44,549 bases of DNA, taken from positions 1 to 44,549 of the IMG/VR virus record IMGVR_UViG_3300033273_000505. The stretch is one strand, 5' to 3'. Shown piece by piece: positions 32,492 through 41,882 of the stretch. The position numbers and the translations under genes are program-made. Position 1 is the stretch's first letter. Each line of letters starts with the position of its first letter. Origin of the DNA: a virus. The notes under the pieces are model-generated. The model had not been told where the DNA came from, ran no database searches, and worked only from the letters and a program-made list of their open reading frames with translations.

Positions 32492-34204
32492 ATGGCAAGT
32501 ATTATCAGGATCAAAAGATCCTCAGGTACTAACAAACCATCAAGTTTACAATGGGGTGAACTTGGATACGTAACAGGTATTGGTAGTTTTGGTGGTCTGA
32601 ACCAATATAAGGATAGAGTTTTCCTCGGAGACGATGGTACTAACGCCAACCCAGTTGGTGGATACTATTATACCTCCATGATGGAGCACCAACCTGGTGC
32701 CGTCGATGGATTAGCGTCTAACAATAATAGAAACAGTGACAGAGGTGTTGTTGCGGTCATGGCACCTGCAACAAACTCTGGTCTTGGTGGTGCCGAATCA
32801 CTTAAAGTTGACCAGTGGAACGTAGATAATTTAAGAATAGATGGAAATGTAATTTCATCTACAGATACTGATGGGGACATCAAGTTAGATCCTCACGGCT
32901 CTGGTGAAGTCCACATCCCAGATGATACTTTCCTCTCATTTGGTGATGATAAGGATGCAAAGATTGAATATGATGAAGATGGTGTCAACCAGTTAACATT
33001 TACTGGTGCTGATATTAGAATTAACATTGATACAAATTCATTAGATAAAGATACTGGTGCTCTGGTTGTTGAGGGTGGAGTTGGAATTGAGAAAGACCTC
33101 AACGTTGGTGGTGGTTTAAGAGTAACAGGTCATTCAATCTTTGATGAAGTTAAGATTGCTGACAATGTTATCTCCACATTGCCAGGTGGAACAGATATTT
33201 TATACATTGACCCATATCCTGATGGTCTGAGCAACGAAGGTACTGTTATCGTTAAAGGTAACCTTCAAGTTGACGGTACAACTACTACAGTTAATTCGAC
33301 CACTTCAACTCTTAACGATCCAATCTTCCACATCGGTGATGTTACCAGTGAAAGAACGGTCATGGTTGATGCCAACATTGGCGCAACTTCACTGACACTT
33401 GATTCTGTTGTTGGTATTAATACTGGAGATGGTATTAGCGGCACTGGTATTGCCAATAATACAACTATTACTGCTTACAATGGTGGAGCAAAAACCATTA
33501 CAATTAGTAATGGCACTACTGCAGGAATTTCTACCACATCACAAGTAACAATTACCCACGCTTACGATAGCAATACTGACAGAGGTATTTCTTTCGCATT
33601 CAATACAAGTTCTGGAGCATCCAACAACAAGACTGGATTCTTCGGTATGGATGATAGTTCCATTGCTGATAGTGCAGCAGGTGTAAATAACCATGGAACT
33701 CATGCTGATGATAGCAGAAGATGGACTTATGTTCCTGATGCTGCAATTGCAAACAGTGTTGTTGCAGGAACCAAAGGTTTCTTAGATATCAAGGGTATCT
33801 ATTACCAGTCTGGTGATTATGAAACTGGTGGTGTTGCATACTTTGATAGCACTGGTCTTCAAAGATCTACTAATGCAGTTGCTTCACCTATTGTAGCATC
33901 TAAGCAAATCCTAACTGCTGTTACTAAGAAGACCTTTGATTTAAGTGTAGCAATTACTGCTTCTGCTGGTGATATTATCAGGCAAGATACAACTGGTGCA
34001 TATGGTGTAGTTGAGCAAGGTGTTTCTGGCGCAACTCAGGTAAGTTTGATTGGAATTGAAGGAACTTTCACAACTGGCACTAACTTAAGAAGAGAAGGTG
34101 TAAACGGATTTATCTCCAATCTTGGTTCAGTTCCAAATACAATCACCGACATATATACTAATAAACCCCATTGGACTTCAACACTTGACGGAGGAACTTT
34201 CTGA
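32492..34204 (+). CDS. Tail-fibre-like virion protein (570 aa)
   Basis: The N-terminus (IIRIKRSSGTNKPSSLQWGE, then LGYVTG and DRVFLGDDG) is the start typical of phage fibre proteins that attach to a baseplate. VEGGVGIEKDLNVGGGLRVTG and VIVKGNLQVDGTTTTVNSTT with SSTLNDPIFHIGD-like sequence form beta-helix repeats common in fibre shafts. The C-terminal part (ALKTFDLSVAI-like strands) has no recognisable tip or lectin domain. A host-receptor role is inferred from the shaft repeats. It lies between small adaptor-like genes and the neck genes, so it could be a whisker or short fibre rather than the long tail fibre. Confidence 0.8.
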   Translation: MASIIRIKRSSGTNKPSSLQWGELGYVTGIGSFGGLNQYKDRVFLGDDGTNANPVGGYYYTSMMEHQPGAVDGLASNNNRNSDRGVVAVMAPATNSGLGGAESLKVDQWNVDNLRIDGNVISSTDTDGDIKLDPHGSGEVHIPDDTFLSFGDDKDAKIEYDEDGVNQLTFTGADIRINIDTNSLDKDTGALVVEGGVGIEKDLNVGGGLRVTGHSIFDEVKIADNVISTLPGGTDILYIDPYPDGLSNEGTVIVKGNLQVDGTTTTVNSTTSTLNDPIFHIGDVTSERTVMVDANIGATSLTLDSVVGINTGDGISGTGIANNTTITAYNGGAKTITISNGTTAGISTTSQVTITHAYDSNTDRGISFAFNTSSGASNNKTGFFGMDDSSIADSAAGVNNHGTHADDSRRWTYVPDAAIANSVVAGTKGFLDIKGIYYQSGDYETGGVAYFDSTGLQRSTNAVASPIVASKQILTAVTKKTFDLSVAITASAGDIIRQDTTGAYGVVEQGVSGATQVSLIGIEGTFTTGTNLRREGVNGFISNLGSVPNTITDIYTNKPHWTSTLDGGTF

Positions 34205-34207
34205 TAA

Positions 34208-34399
34208 ATGGAACAACAAAATGAAGTGGATGTAAATGTTTTAGTCAAACTTTATAATTCTAAATTAGCATCATTAACAAATCAAAACGTTCTGCTTGAA
34301 GCAAAATTAGCGACTTTATCCAAAGATTATCAAGAACAACTTGAAGCACTACTTGAAGAGAACGCTGATCTAAAGGCACAATTAGAAACTAAGAAGTAA
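34208..34399 (+). CDS. Small coiled-coil protein (63 aa)
   Basis: MEQQNEVDVNVLVKLYNSKL, then heptads LASLTNQNVLLEAKLATLSKDY and LEALLEENADLKAQLE with regular Leu spacing, so almost the whole protein is a coiled coil. It starts 3 bases after the fibre-like gene and ends 1 base before gp13. A structural spacer, chaperone or trimerisation factor is plausible. I do not recognise a family. Confidence 0.8.
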   Translation: MEQQNEVDVNVLVKLYNSKLASLTNQNVLLEAKLATLSKDYQEQLEALLEENADLKAQLETKK

Positions 34400-34400
34400 T

Positions 34401-35231
34401 ATGGCAAAACCATCAACCAGGCAAGGACTTATTGATTATTGCTTACGTCAACTTGGTGCTCCAATCTTAGAAATTAACGTAGATGAGGACCAAATTGATG
34501 ACCTGGTTGATGATGCCATACAATACTTCAACGAACGTCATTATGACGGCGTTGAAAAGATGTATCTTAAGTATCAAATTACTCAAGATGATGTCAATAG
34601 AGGAACTGCTGCACCACCCAATGGAACTGGTATAGTTGGAGTTACCACAACATCAACAACCAACGTTCAAAGCACTTGGTATGAGAGTGGTAATTTCATT
34701 CAAGTTCCAGATTCTGTAATCGGAATCGAAAAGATTTTTAAATTTGATACGAGTTCCATTTCTGGTGGAATGTTCAGCATTAAGTATCAATTATTCTTAA
34801 ACGACTTATACTATTTCAATTCAGTTGAACTGTTGCAGTATGCGATGGTTAAGTCTTATCTTGAGGATATTGATTTCTTACTTACCACAGATAAGCAAAT
34901 AAGATTTAATAAGAGGCAAGACAGATTATACATTGATATTGATTGGGGTTCACAAACAGTTGGAGATTACATTGTTATTGAATGTTATAGAGCATTAGAC
35001 CCAGCAAATTTCGTTAAAATATACAATGATAGTTTCATGAAGATGTATCTTACTGCTTTGATTAAGAGGCAGTGGGGAAGAAATCTGAGCAAGTTTAGAG
35101 GAGTTAAACTTCCTGGTGGTATTGAGTTGAATGGTGGAGAAATTCTCCAACAAGCAGAGCAAGAACTGGCAGAAATTAAGGGTAGAATGACATCAGAGTA
35201 TGAACTTCCACCTCTCGACTTTATTGGGTAA
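34401..35231 (+). CDS. 13: Neck protein gp13
   Basis: The N-terminus (STRQGLIDYCLRQLGAPILE, then INVDEDQIDDLVDDAIQYFNERHYDG) and the central AMVKSYLEDIDFLLTTDKQIRFNKRQDRLYIDIDWG are the conserved gp13 segments; the helical C-terminus (YLTALIKRQWGRNLSKFRGVKLPGGIELNG) completes it. gp13 with gp14 closes the filled head and allows tail attachment. At 276 aa it is a little shorter than T4 gp13 (309). The TAA overlaps the ATG of gp14 (TAATG). Confidence 0.92.
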   Translation: MAKPSTRQGLIDYCLRQLGAPILEINVDEDQIDDLVDDAIQYFNERHYDGVEKMYLKYQITQDDVNRGTAAPPNGTGIVGVTTTSTTNVQSTWYESGNFIQVPDSVIGIEKIFKFDTSSISGGMFSIKYQLFLNDLYYFNSVELLQYAMVKSYLEDIDFLLTTDKQIRFNKRQDRLYIDIDWGSQTVGDYIVIECYRALDPANFVKIYNDSFMKMYLTALIKRQWGRNLSKFRGVKLPGGIELNGGEILQQAEQELAEIKGRMTSEYELPPLDFIG

Positions 35232-36355
35232 TGGCACTTAATCCTTTTTTCTTACAAGGGACTGCTTCTGAGCAGAGGTTAGTCCAAAATCTAATAAACG
35301 AGCACCTACAGTTTCATGGTGTTGAAGTAACTTATATTCCCAGAAAATACGTAAATAAAAAAACTATTATTGAAGAAGTTCAAACTTCTAAGTTTGATGA
35401 TAATTATTTCATTGAAGCATATGTGAATAATTACGATGGTTATTCTGGTGCCGGAGATGTCCTCACTAAGTTTGGTGTTAGTGTCAGAGATGAGTTGATT
35501 CTGACAATTTCAAAAGAAAGGTTTGAAGACTTTATCGCACCTTTCATGGCAGGTTTGGATGATGGAACTGGAGAAGGTGAAATCATTCTTTCAACTAGAC
35601 CAAGAGAAGGTGATTTAGTCTATTTCCCACTTGGAGAAAGACTGTTTGAAGTAAAGTTTGTTGAGCATGAGGATCCTTTCTATCAGTTAGGAAAGAATTA
35701 TACATATCAACTTAAATGCGAACTCTTCGAATATGAGGATGAGGTTATTGATACTTCATTGAATATCATCGACCAGCAAGTGCAAGAAGAAGGATTTATT
35801 ACAACTCTCAACCTTGTCGGAACTGGTAGAACTGCAACAGCAGTTGCATTTATTGAAGGAAGTTCACCTGGACTGAGTGGATATATTGATAAAATATATC
35901 TAAATCATGATGGTTATGGATATACTTCAGCGCCAGGAATTTCAATCACACCTTCACCAACGGGTCAAATTGGTGATAATGCAACAGCAGTTGGAATCCT
36001 CACTACTAGAGGTGGGGTCACATCTCTCAAAGAGATTCTGCTTACAAGTGCTGGTTATGGATATACTGTAGCACCAACGATTACAATCACTGGTGGGGGC
36101 GGCACAGGGGCAGCAGCAACGTGCTCTATCAGAACTAGTGGTTCTGGTGTTATTAGAATCAACGTTCTTGATGGTGGTGTTGGATATTCTACAGCACCTA
36201 CAGTCACTATTGCTGGTCCTCCAATATCTGCAACTCCTGTGGATGTTAGTGTTGTAACTACAGTTGCAGATAATTTTGCATATAATGTTTCTAATAAGTT
36301 TGATTCTGAACTTGTAACTATGGACAGAGAATTAACGTTCGATAAGAATTCCTAA
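35231..36355 (+). CDS. 14: Neck protein gp14 with a GxGY-repeat insertion
   Basis: The first ~190 residues (ASEQRLVQNLINEHLQFHGV, then VTYIPRKYVNKKTIIEEVQTSKFDDNYFIEAYVNNYDGYSG and GDVLTKFGVSVRDELILTISKERFEDF) are clear gp14. At 374 aa it exceeds T4 gp14 (256): residues ~200-340 contain three GxGY units (HDGYGYTSAPGISI, SAGYGYTVAPTITI, DGGVGYSTAPTVTI). The conserved ending NVSNKFDSELVTMDRELTFD follows, so the repeats are inserted between core and C-terminus. Such a surface insertion may decorate the neck or contact other virion parts. Confidence 0.92.
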   Translation: MALNPFFLQGTASEQRLVQNLINEHLQFHGVEVTYIPRKYVNKKTIIEEVQTSKFDDNYFIEAYVNNYDGYSGAGDVLTKFGVSVRDELILTISKERFEDFIAPFMAGLDDGTGEGEIILSTRPREGDLVYFPLGERLFEVKFVEHEDPFYQLGKNYTYQLKCELFEYEDEVIDTSLNIIDQQVQEEGFITTLNLVGTGRTATAVAFIEGSSPGLSGYIDKIYLNHDGYGYTSAPGISITPSPTGQIGDNATAVGILTTRGGVTSLKEILLTSAGYGYTVAPTITITGGGGTGAAATCSIRTSGSGVIRINVLDGGVGYSTAPTVTIAGPPISATPVDVSVVTTVADNFAYNVSNKFDSELVTMDRELTFDKNS

Positions 36356-36378
36356 ATATAAGAAAGTACGTTTAAATA

Positions 36379-37113
36379 ATGGCACTACTAGGTATATCAA
36401 CGGGAACAACACCAAATGATGGTACTGGCGATTCACTGATTGTTGGTGCCGACAAGATTAATAAGAATTTCCAAGAAATTTATAACGCTATTGGAAATGG
36501 AACTACCATCTTTGCAGGTAGTCCAAATATGCAAGTTGGAGTCGTAACTGCAACTGCATTTTATGGAGATGGTTCAAATCTTTCTGGTGTTGGTGCTGAT
36601 GTAAGTATCCAAGATAATGGTTCTGGAATTGGAACTGCAAGAATTATCAATTTTGGAGATTATCTTGACGTTTCTCCAATTACATCATCAGGAATCTGTA
36701 CAGTAACTTCAGTTTTTGTTGGAAGTAATCAACTTGGTGTAAGAACTGATGTTTCACAAACAACAGGTTCAATTGCAAATGATGCAGCAGCAAACATTCA
36801 ATTTGCTGGATTCAAGTCTTATACACTTTATGAAGTTCAAACTTCACATGCTGCCTGGGTTACGTTATATGTAAATCCAGCAACAAGAACTGCTGATGCA
36901 AGTAGAAATATAAACACAGACCCAGCAAACGGTTCTGGTGTTGTTGCCGAAGTTATTACAACTGGAGCACAATCACAATTAATTACTCCAGCAACTATTG
37001 GATTTAACTACGACAATCCAGCCACAACTACAATTTACGCTAAAGTAGTTAACAAGAGTGGAAGCACACAAAATATTACAGTAACTTTAACTATCCTTCA
37101 ATTAGAAACCTGA
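36379..37113 (+). CDS. Fibre-like virion protein (244 aa)
   Basis: Begins MALLGISTGTTPNDGTGDSL, then GADKINKNFQEIYNAIG, a start shared by many phage tail proteins, and contains FYGDGSNLSGV, a repeat unit typical of fibre shafts. The C-terminal ~110 residues (YTLYEVQTSHAAWVTLYVNP, then SRNINTDPANGSGVVAEV) look like a compact beta-sandwich and resemble modules found in other cyanophage virion proteins. The position after the neck genes might suggest a collar or whisker protein, but this is inference. The stop overlaps the subtilase start (TGATG). Confidence 0.75.
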   Translation: MALLGISTGTTPNDGTGDSLIVGADKINKNFQEIYNAIGNGTTIFAGSPNMQVGVVTATAFYGDGSNLSGVGADVSIQDNGSGIGTARIINFGDYLDVSPITSSGICTVTSVFVGSNQLGVRTDVSQTTGSIANDAAANIQFAGFKSYTLYEVQTSHAAWVTLYVNPATRTADASRNINTDPANGSGVVAEVITTGAQSQLITPATIGFNYDNPATTTIYAKVVNKSGSTQNITVTLTILQLET

Positions 37114-38837
37114 TGGAAGAATATATTGTAGTTACCAAAGATCATCATTGTCTTCAGTCTTTATATGATGATTTAGAAACTTCTGGTGGAACATCGACAG
37201 TTCCAGAGAGATGTGTTGAGTGCTGCAGAAGAAAACCTGCAAGTAGAAGCACACATTATATGCTCACTCAAGAAGAAGTAGAAACACTTCTAAATGATGA
37301 GAGAGTGGAAGGTATTGATTATAAAAGAGAGTTAGAACAAGAGATAAAAGTTTCACTTTATGAACAGCAATCAGATTACTATGATAAAGGGGCAGCAAAC
37401 AATTCACTTCATATAAATTGGGGTCTTTTGAGATGCACTGAAGGAACAAACCGATATGCCTGGGGTGCTGATGGTATCCCAACACAATCTGGCATTGCAA
37501 CCGTAACTCAGACTGGAAGGAATGTTGATGTTGTAATTGTAGATACTATTATAGATCCAAATGATCCAGAGTTTGCGGTTAATTCTGATGGAACTGGTGG
37601 TTCTAGGGTAGTTCAATATAATTGGTTTCAGCATAATCCACAAGTTACTGGTGGTGCTGCTGGTACTTACGACTATGGTGTAATTCCATCAGAGTATCAT
37701 GGCAATCATGTTGCGGGAACTGTTGCTGGCAACACCCAGGGTTGGGCAAGAGATGCTAATATTTACAACTTTAGTCCATTCGGAGGAGATGGTGTAAATA
37801 ACACCAATCCAGATCCAAGTGGCGCAGATACTTTTGAATACATCTTACAGTTTCACTTAAACAAACCAGTCAATCCAAAGACTGGCAAACAAAATCCTAC
37901 AATTATCAATAATAGTTGGGGATCTCTACTTAGAAGGTCACGAACTCCACAATCAGAAACTGATACTAGCAAATTTGATTACATTGAACATCAGGGAACC
38001 ATAATTGAAGGACCACTAACAGATGCTCAGTTAGAACAATATGGTATAATGGATTTTACATCATCTGGTGGAGCATTTGGTGCGGGGGAAGTAACAGTTG
38101 GTTCTTATAATAATTTTAGTGCAACTGCAGCAATGGTAGATTGCTTGAATGCAGGTGTACTTATTTTTAGTTCTGCAGGAAATTCAAAGTATAAAATAGT
38201 TAAGTCAGGCGATCCAGACTATAATAACTTTTATGGTGGATATTCAACATTTTCTGGTAGTTACAGAAGTAAAGTCGCATATCATAGAGGAAATTATGTA
38301 GCAACTAGCGGAACTACAATTATTGTTGGTGCATCAAACTCTGCAGTTGTTGATGCTAAAAGATCATTCAGCGATTGTGGACCTGCTGTTGGTGTATATG
38401 GACCAGGAACAAATATTCAGTCATCTGGATTGAATAATGGCGTATCAGATCCAAGAAATTCAAACTATAATAGACTAAAACTGAATGGAACAAGTATGTC
38501 TTGTCCACAGGTTACTGGAGTAGTTGCTTGTCTCTTAGAAAGATATCCAGAAATAACTCAAGCAGATGGACAATCTGGATATGATGGACCAAAAGTCTCA
38601 GGTTCAAATGATGTTCAGGATTATATTAATGAATATTGGAGCAAGAATCAACTTCTAGATACTGGTGGAAGTTATACTGATGAAAACTCTCTGCAGGGCG
38701 GACCTAATGTATATTTGAAATTTCATAGGGAAAGAGAGTATAGTGGTCAAATGACACCTACTCATAAAATGTGGTTCGTTAGACCATCAAGCGGCAATGT
38801 TTGGCCAAGAAAACCACCAACTAGATATGAAAGATAA
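37113..38837 (+). CDS. Subtilisin-like serine protease (peptidase S8), 574 aa
   Basis: All three catalytic residues are visible: Asp144 in VDVVIVDTIID, His196 in HGNHVAGT, Ser461 in NGTSMSCP. A NNSWGS segment and SSAGN, the expected oxyanion-hole part, lie between. Residues ~1-75 (EYIVVTKDHHCLQSLYDDLE, with CVECC) look like a propeptide. No signal peptide. The C-terminal ~70 residues carry a proline/basic tail. It lies among virion genes and its start overlaps the previous stop, so it is probably a late product; it may mature virion proteins or be carried in the particle. It is not the T4 prohead protease gp21, which has a different fold. Confidence 0.88.
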   Translation: MEEYIVVTKDHHCLQSLYDDLETSGGTSTVPERCVECCRRKPASRSTHYMLTQEEVETLLNDERVEGIDYKRELEQEIKVSLYEQQSDYYDKGAANNSLHINWGLLRCTEGTNRYAWGADGIPTQSGIATVTQTGRNVDVVIVDTIIDPNDPEFAVNSDGTGGSRVVQYNWFQHNPQVTGGAAGTYDYGVIPSEYHGNHVAGTVAGNTQGWARDANIYNFSPFGGDGVNNTNPDPSGADTFEYILQFHLNKPVNPKTGKQNPTIINNSWGSLLRRSRTPQSETDTSKFDYIEHQGTIIEGPLTDAQLEQYGIMDFTSSGGAFGAGEVTVGSYNNFSATAAMVDCLNAGVLIFSSAGNSKYKIVKSGDPDYNNFYGGYSTFSGSYRSKVAYHRGNYVATSGTTIIVGASNSAVVDAKRSFSDCGPAVGVYGPGTNIQSSGLNNGVSDPRNSNYNRLKLNGTSMSCPQVTGVVACLLERYPEITQADGQSGYDGPKVSGSNDVQDYINEYWSKNQLLDTGGSYTDENSLQGGPNVYLKFHREREYSGQMTPTHKMWFVRPSSGNVWPRKPPTRYER

Positions 38838-38845
38838 GATAAATA
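38838..38845 (+). promoter_or_regulatory. T4-type late promoter
   Basis: GATAAATA directly after the subtilase stop, 21 bases before the ATG at 38867. Confidence 0.65.
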
Positions 38846-38866
38846 GTAAAAAACCTATTTGTCATA

Positions 38867-41170
38867 ATGCCTGTAAGTAGCAATAATAAATTTAGTAGAG
38901 CCAGGCGTCATTTGAGATCTACGCAGATCGATGAGAAACTGCAACTGCTCAACGAAATACCAACAAACAATACAACATCATATTACGTCATTGAACCCGA
39001 TGTTGTTACGGTTATTCCTCCAGTTAGAGCAGACCTCGATCTGGAAGCAGATGATCCTGCACTGCAAGGAAAAGATACTTCTGGTCTTTTTGATGGTAAT
39101 GGTGCTGTTCTAACGCAACAACCACCAGGAGATACTACTTACATCTTAGGACCGATGGTAAGTGTTTTCTTTCCTGATGGTGATTACAGCGCAATTGGGT
39201 ATGTTCAAAAAGATACTAGAAAAGTTATTAACCTTGCAAGAATACCAGGTAGAGTTAGAGACTGGGCTCTTGATGGAACAACAGAAGGTTTTACAAGTTA
39301 TAGTCAATTAACATTAGAACAAGCACTTTGGTATAGAGATCAACTCATCGCTGGTGACACTACACCGTATAGAGTGTTTTATATTGGCGTTTTTGAACAG
39401 ATACAATCAGAACCTGGCGTAACTGATCCAAGTACTGGAATTGATATTGATGAATATGGGCGTTGGCTTGGAGATTTGATTAATCTTGGATATGAAATTG
39501 AACCAGGAAGAACTGAAGTAACTCCAGGTAAGAAAGGACCAGACCCTGATATGCCTCCTGGTATTGCAAATCCATCACTTTTTGATGTATGGAAAAAACT
39601 TACACAGGGTGGTCTTGAAGCATTGGGGAACTTTTTTGAACCATTAAGTGCATTGGGATATGCTGGCGCAGCATTTGGTGCTTTTTTGCTGCAACAACAA
39701 GGTATTGTTAATTATACCGAAACTAGTCCTTACGAAGCAAATTTACCACCACAAGATAGCCAAGCAATATCTGATGCATTAAGTGATGTGATGAAAACAA
39801 TTCCAAGAGAGAGGTGGGAAAATTTAAATGGTGCAGATTTGCAAAAAATTAATGATGCACTCAATCCAAGGTCTGGTCCAACACCATCAAATCCAGATAG
39901 ACCTGCAAATCAAAGTACAAACACCGATGAGTATCATAATATTGTAAACAATATTGGAAGATCAGATGCATTCAAAGGTCAAGTAAAAATTGACAAAGAT
40001 GGTAATCCTTATATTTCTGGAATAAATGATACTTATGTTTTTACGAATGATGCCGATGCATCTGTTGCAGGAGCTCCTGGACTAATTAAATTTTTTGGGC
40101 AAGCTTTTGGTGCTCAGGGTGATCCAAATCGTGCTGGTGGTGGACAGTATGATTATGTAGGAACAAGTGAACCAGGTGCTTTTGATACTTCTCCCGATGC
40201 ACCGTCATATACACAAATCAAATTAAAAAATATGCCTATACGGGTAAATTTACCTGCACCTACCAATTCAAATGTTGATAGCCCATCATTCAATCTTGGA
40301 ACTAATTTTACTGGTGGACCTCTACCTGAAAGTAATGTGAAGACAAAGAGAATTATTAGTGAAATTAAAAAACCATACACTTTACCAGAAGCAAAAAAAG
40401 AGAAAGTTAAACACCGTCCAAAAATTATTGGATCTGATAAAACGAAAGTAGTTGGTGCTGGATTGATGAAACAAGCAGAAGTTCCGACTTCGTTTAAACG
40501 TATTGAAGATACGATGTGGAAAAAACAAGAGAGAAAGCAAAATACTAGATTTTCTCAAGAAAGAAAGAATATGATTCTTGATTCTGTTGGAACTTCCGAT
40601 CATGCATGGGAGTGGATGACTGATAGAAGTAAAAAGAAAAATGAAAAGAGTGTCTATGAAAATTTTGGTCAAGGTATTTCAAATCAGATAGTAAGTAAGA
40701 AAAAAGTTGGAAATGACTATATTATTAAAATTTATAATGAAGAAGGAAAACTAGAAACTTTGACACAATCAGTTTTGAATGAACGACTTCAAAAACAATA
40801 TGAATTGGAAGCATATCTTAGTGAGCAAGAAACTTTAAATGCTCCAAATGATCCTCTTATTAAGAGAGTGAAAAATAAATTAAGTTTAGAAATAGATTAT
40901 CAAGATAAACCAGCAAAAAGAGGTTATCCAAATAACCCACCATTACCATTAGGTCAAGATGGTTATCATGTCGAGTATGGAGATAGAGCAAATTATTACA
41001 ATAGATTAGATAGACATAGTGCCGATACAATGTCCAATCCTTTAACTGGAAATGAAAAAATTGATAATAAAGTTTTAGACCAAACTACATCTGCAAAGGT
41101 CAATAAACTTATTGGTAAATTGAGACAAAAGAAGAAATCAAAAATAAATAGTTCGTTGGAGACCCAATAA
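38867..41170 (+). CDS. Large virion-region protein of unknown function (767 aa)
   Basis: N-terminus MPVSSNNKFSRARRHLRSTQ, then a mixed part with VSVFFPDGDYSAIGYVQKDTRKVINLARIPGRVRDW. Residues ~240-285 include a small-residue, Ala/Gly-rich hydrophobic stretch (LGYAGAAFGAFLLQQQG). VKIDKDGNPYISGINDTYVF-like sequence (~365-390) is seen in structural proteins of several phages. The C-terminal third is Lys-rich and helical (KKEKVKHRPKIIGSDKTK and later KIDNKVLDQTTSAKVNKLIG). Two halves of different composition suggest a modular protein. It has its own late promoter. I know no function; a virion or injected protein is the best guess. Confidence 0.75.
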   Translation: MPVSSNNKFSRARRHLRSTQIDEKLQLLNEIPTNNTTSYYVIEPDVVTVIPPVRADLDLEADDPALQGKDTSGLFDGNGAVLTQQPPGDTTYILGPMVSVFFPDGDYSAIGYVQKDTRKVINLARIPGRVRDWALDGTTEGFTSYSQLTLEQALWYRDQLIAGDTTPYRVFYIGVFEQIQSEPGVTDPSTGIDIDEYGRWLGDLINLGYEIEPGRTEVTPGKKGPDPDMPPGIANPSLFDVWKKLTQGGLEALGNFFEPLSALGYAGAAFGAFLLQQQGIVNYTETSPYEANLPPQDSQAISDALSDVMKTIPRERWENLNGADLQKINDALNPRSGPTPSNPDRPANQSTNTDEYHNIVNNIGRSDAFKGQVKIDKDGNPYISGINDTYVFTNDADASVAGAPGLIKFFGQAFGAQGDPNRAGGGQYDYVGTSEPGAFDTSPDAPSYTQIKLKNMPIRVNLPAPTNSNVDSPSFNLGTNFTGGPLPESNVKTKRIISEIKKPYTLPEAKKEKVKHRPKIIGSDKTKVVGAGLMKQAEVPTSFKRIEDTMWKKQERKQNTRFSQERKNMILDSVGTSDHAWEWMTDRSKKKNEKSVYENFGQGISNQIVSKKKVGNDYIIKIYNEEGKLETLTQSVLNERLQKQYELEAYLSEQETLNAPNDPLIKRVKNKLSLEIDYQDKPAKRGYPNNPPLPLGQDGYHVEYGDRANYYNRLDRHSADTMSNPLTGNEKIDNKVLDQTTSAKVNKLIGKLRQKKKSKINSSLETQ
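41143..41150 (+). promoter_or_regulatory. Possible late promoter inside the preceding gene
   Basis: AATAAATA lies 21 bases before the ATG at 41172, within the last codons of the 767-aa gene. Position and match are right, but the sequence is A-rich and could occur by chance. Confidence 0.35.
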
Positions 41171-41171
41171 A

Positions 41172-41882
41172 ATGGCAAGAACAGTCCCAGGAAATGGAGC
41201 AGTAGTAAAAGCAAATTTCGATTCTAATTTCGGAATCGCATCTTTTACTATCACTAATGGTGGAACTGGATATGCTTCGACAGATCCACCACAAATTTCA
41301 ATCACTGGAACAACAGTGCCAACTTCTACTGCTTCATTTTATCCCATTATTCAAAATGGAGTAATTACATCAATTAAAATTCTTTCTCCTGGTGCTGGAT
41401 ATATTCCTCTTGTTTCTTTAGCATCAACTGCTGTTGGTATTGCTTCTGTGGCTAGAGTTGGTAATAATGAAGATATCCTTGGTAACGATGTTGTTAGATC
41501 AATCTACATTAAAGATCCTGGTTTTGGATATAGTCAGGCACCAACAGTTACTATTGCAGATCCACCATTGATTGCTGGCACTGGAAATTATATTTTCAAC
41601 GAAATTATTGAAGGTTCTCGCTCCAAAATTCAGGCAAGAGTTAAGAGTTGGGATAAGGATACTGCAGTGCTTAAAGTTACAAATATTGGTATAGGAGAAA
41701 CTACTGGACCAGGTTTTTATCCTGGAGAAAGTATTATTGGATCGGAATCTGGTGCATCATATGTAGTCCAAGAATACAATCCAACTGATACATATGATAA
41801 ATATAGCGAGAATGATGAATTTGAAACTCTTGGAGATAATCTCCTCGATTTCACAGAGTCCAATCCTTTTGGTACATTTTAA
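41172..41882 (+). CDS. GxGY-repeat virion protein (236 aa)
   Basis: Three repeat units fill the N-terminal half: NGGTGYASTDPPQISI, SPGAGYIPLVSL and DPGFGYSQAPTVTI. Then comes a beta-rich part (NYIFNEIIEGSRSKIQARVK, VLKVTNIGIGETTGPGFYPGESIIG) and an acidic C-terminus (YSENDEFETLGDNLLDFTES). The acidic end resembles interaction tails of virion proteins. The gene overlaps gp15 by one base (TAATG), suggesting coupled synthesis and possibly a neck or tail-terminator partner. The family is not recognised beyond the repeat. Confidence 0.78.
   Translation: MARTVPGNGAVVKANFDSNFGIASFTITNGGTGYASTDPPQISITGTTVPTSTASFYPIIQNGVITSIKILSPGAGYIPLVSLASTAVGIASVARVGNNEDILGNDVVRSIYIKDPGFGYSQAPTVTIADPPLIAGTGNYIFNEIIEGSRSKIQARVKSWDKDTAVLKVTNIGIGETTGPGFYPGESIIGSESGASYVVQEYNPTDTYDKYSENDEFETLGDNLLDFTESNPFGTF

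Noticed and set aside
37113-38837. Prohead protease gp21
   Set aside because: The Asp-His-Ser triad and motifs are those of subtilases. gp21 has a different fold and motif set and is normally near the capsid genes.
41237-41290. Intein or frameshift in the 236-aa gene
   Set aside because: The repeat units gave an irregular look, but the frame is intact and the units match those in gp14.
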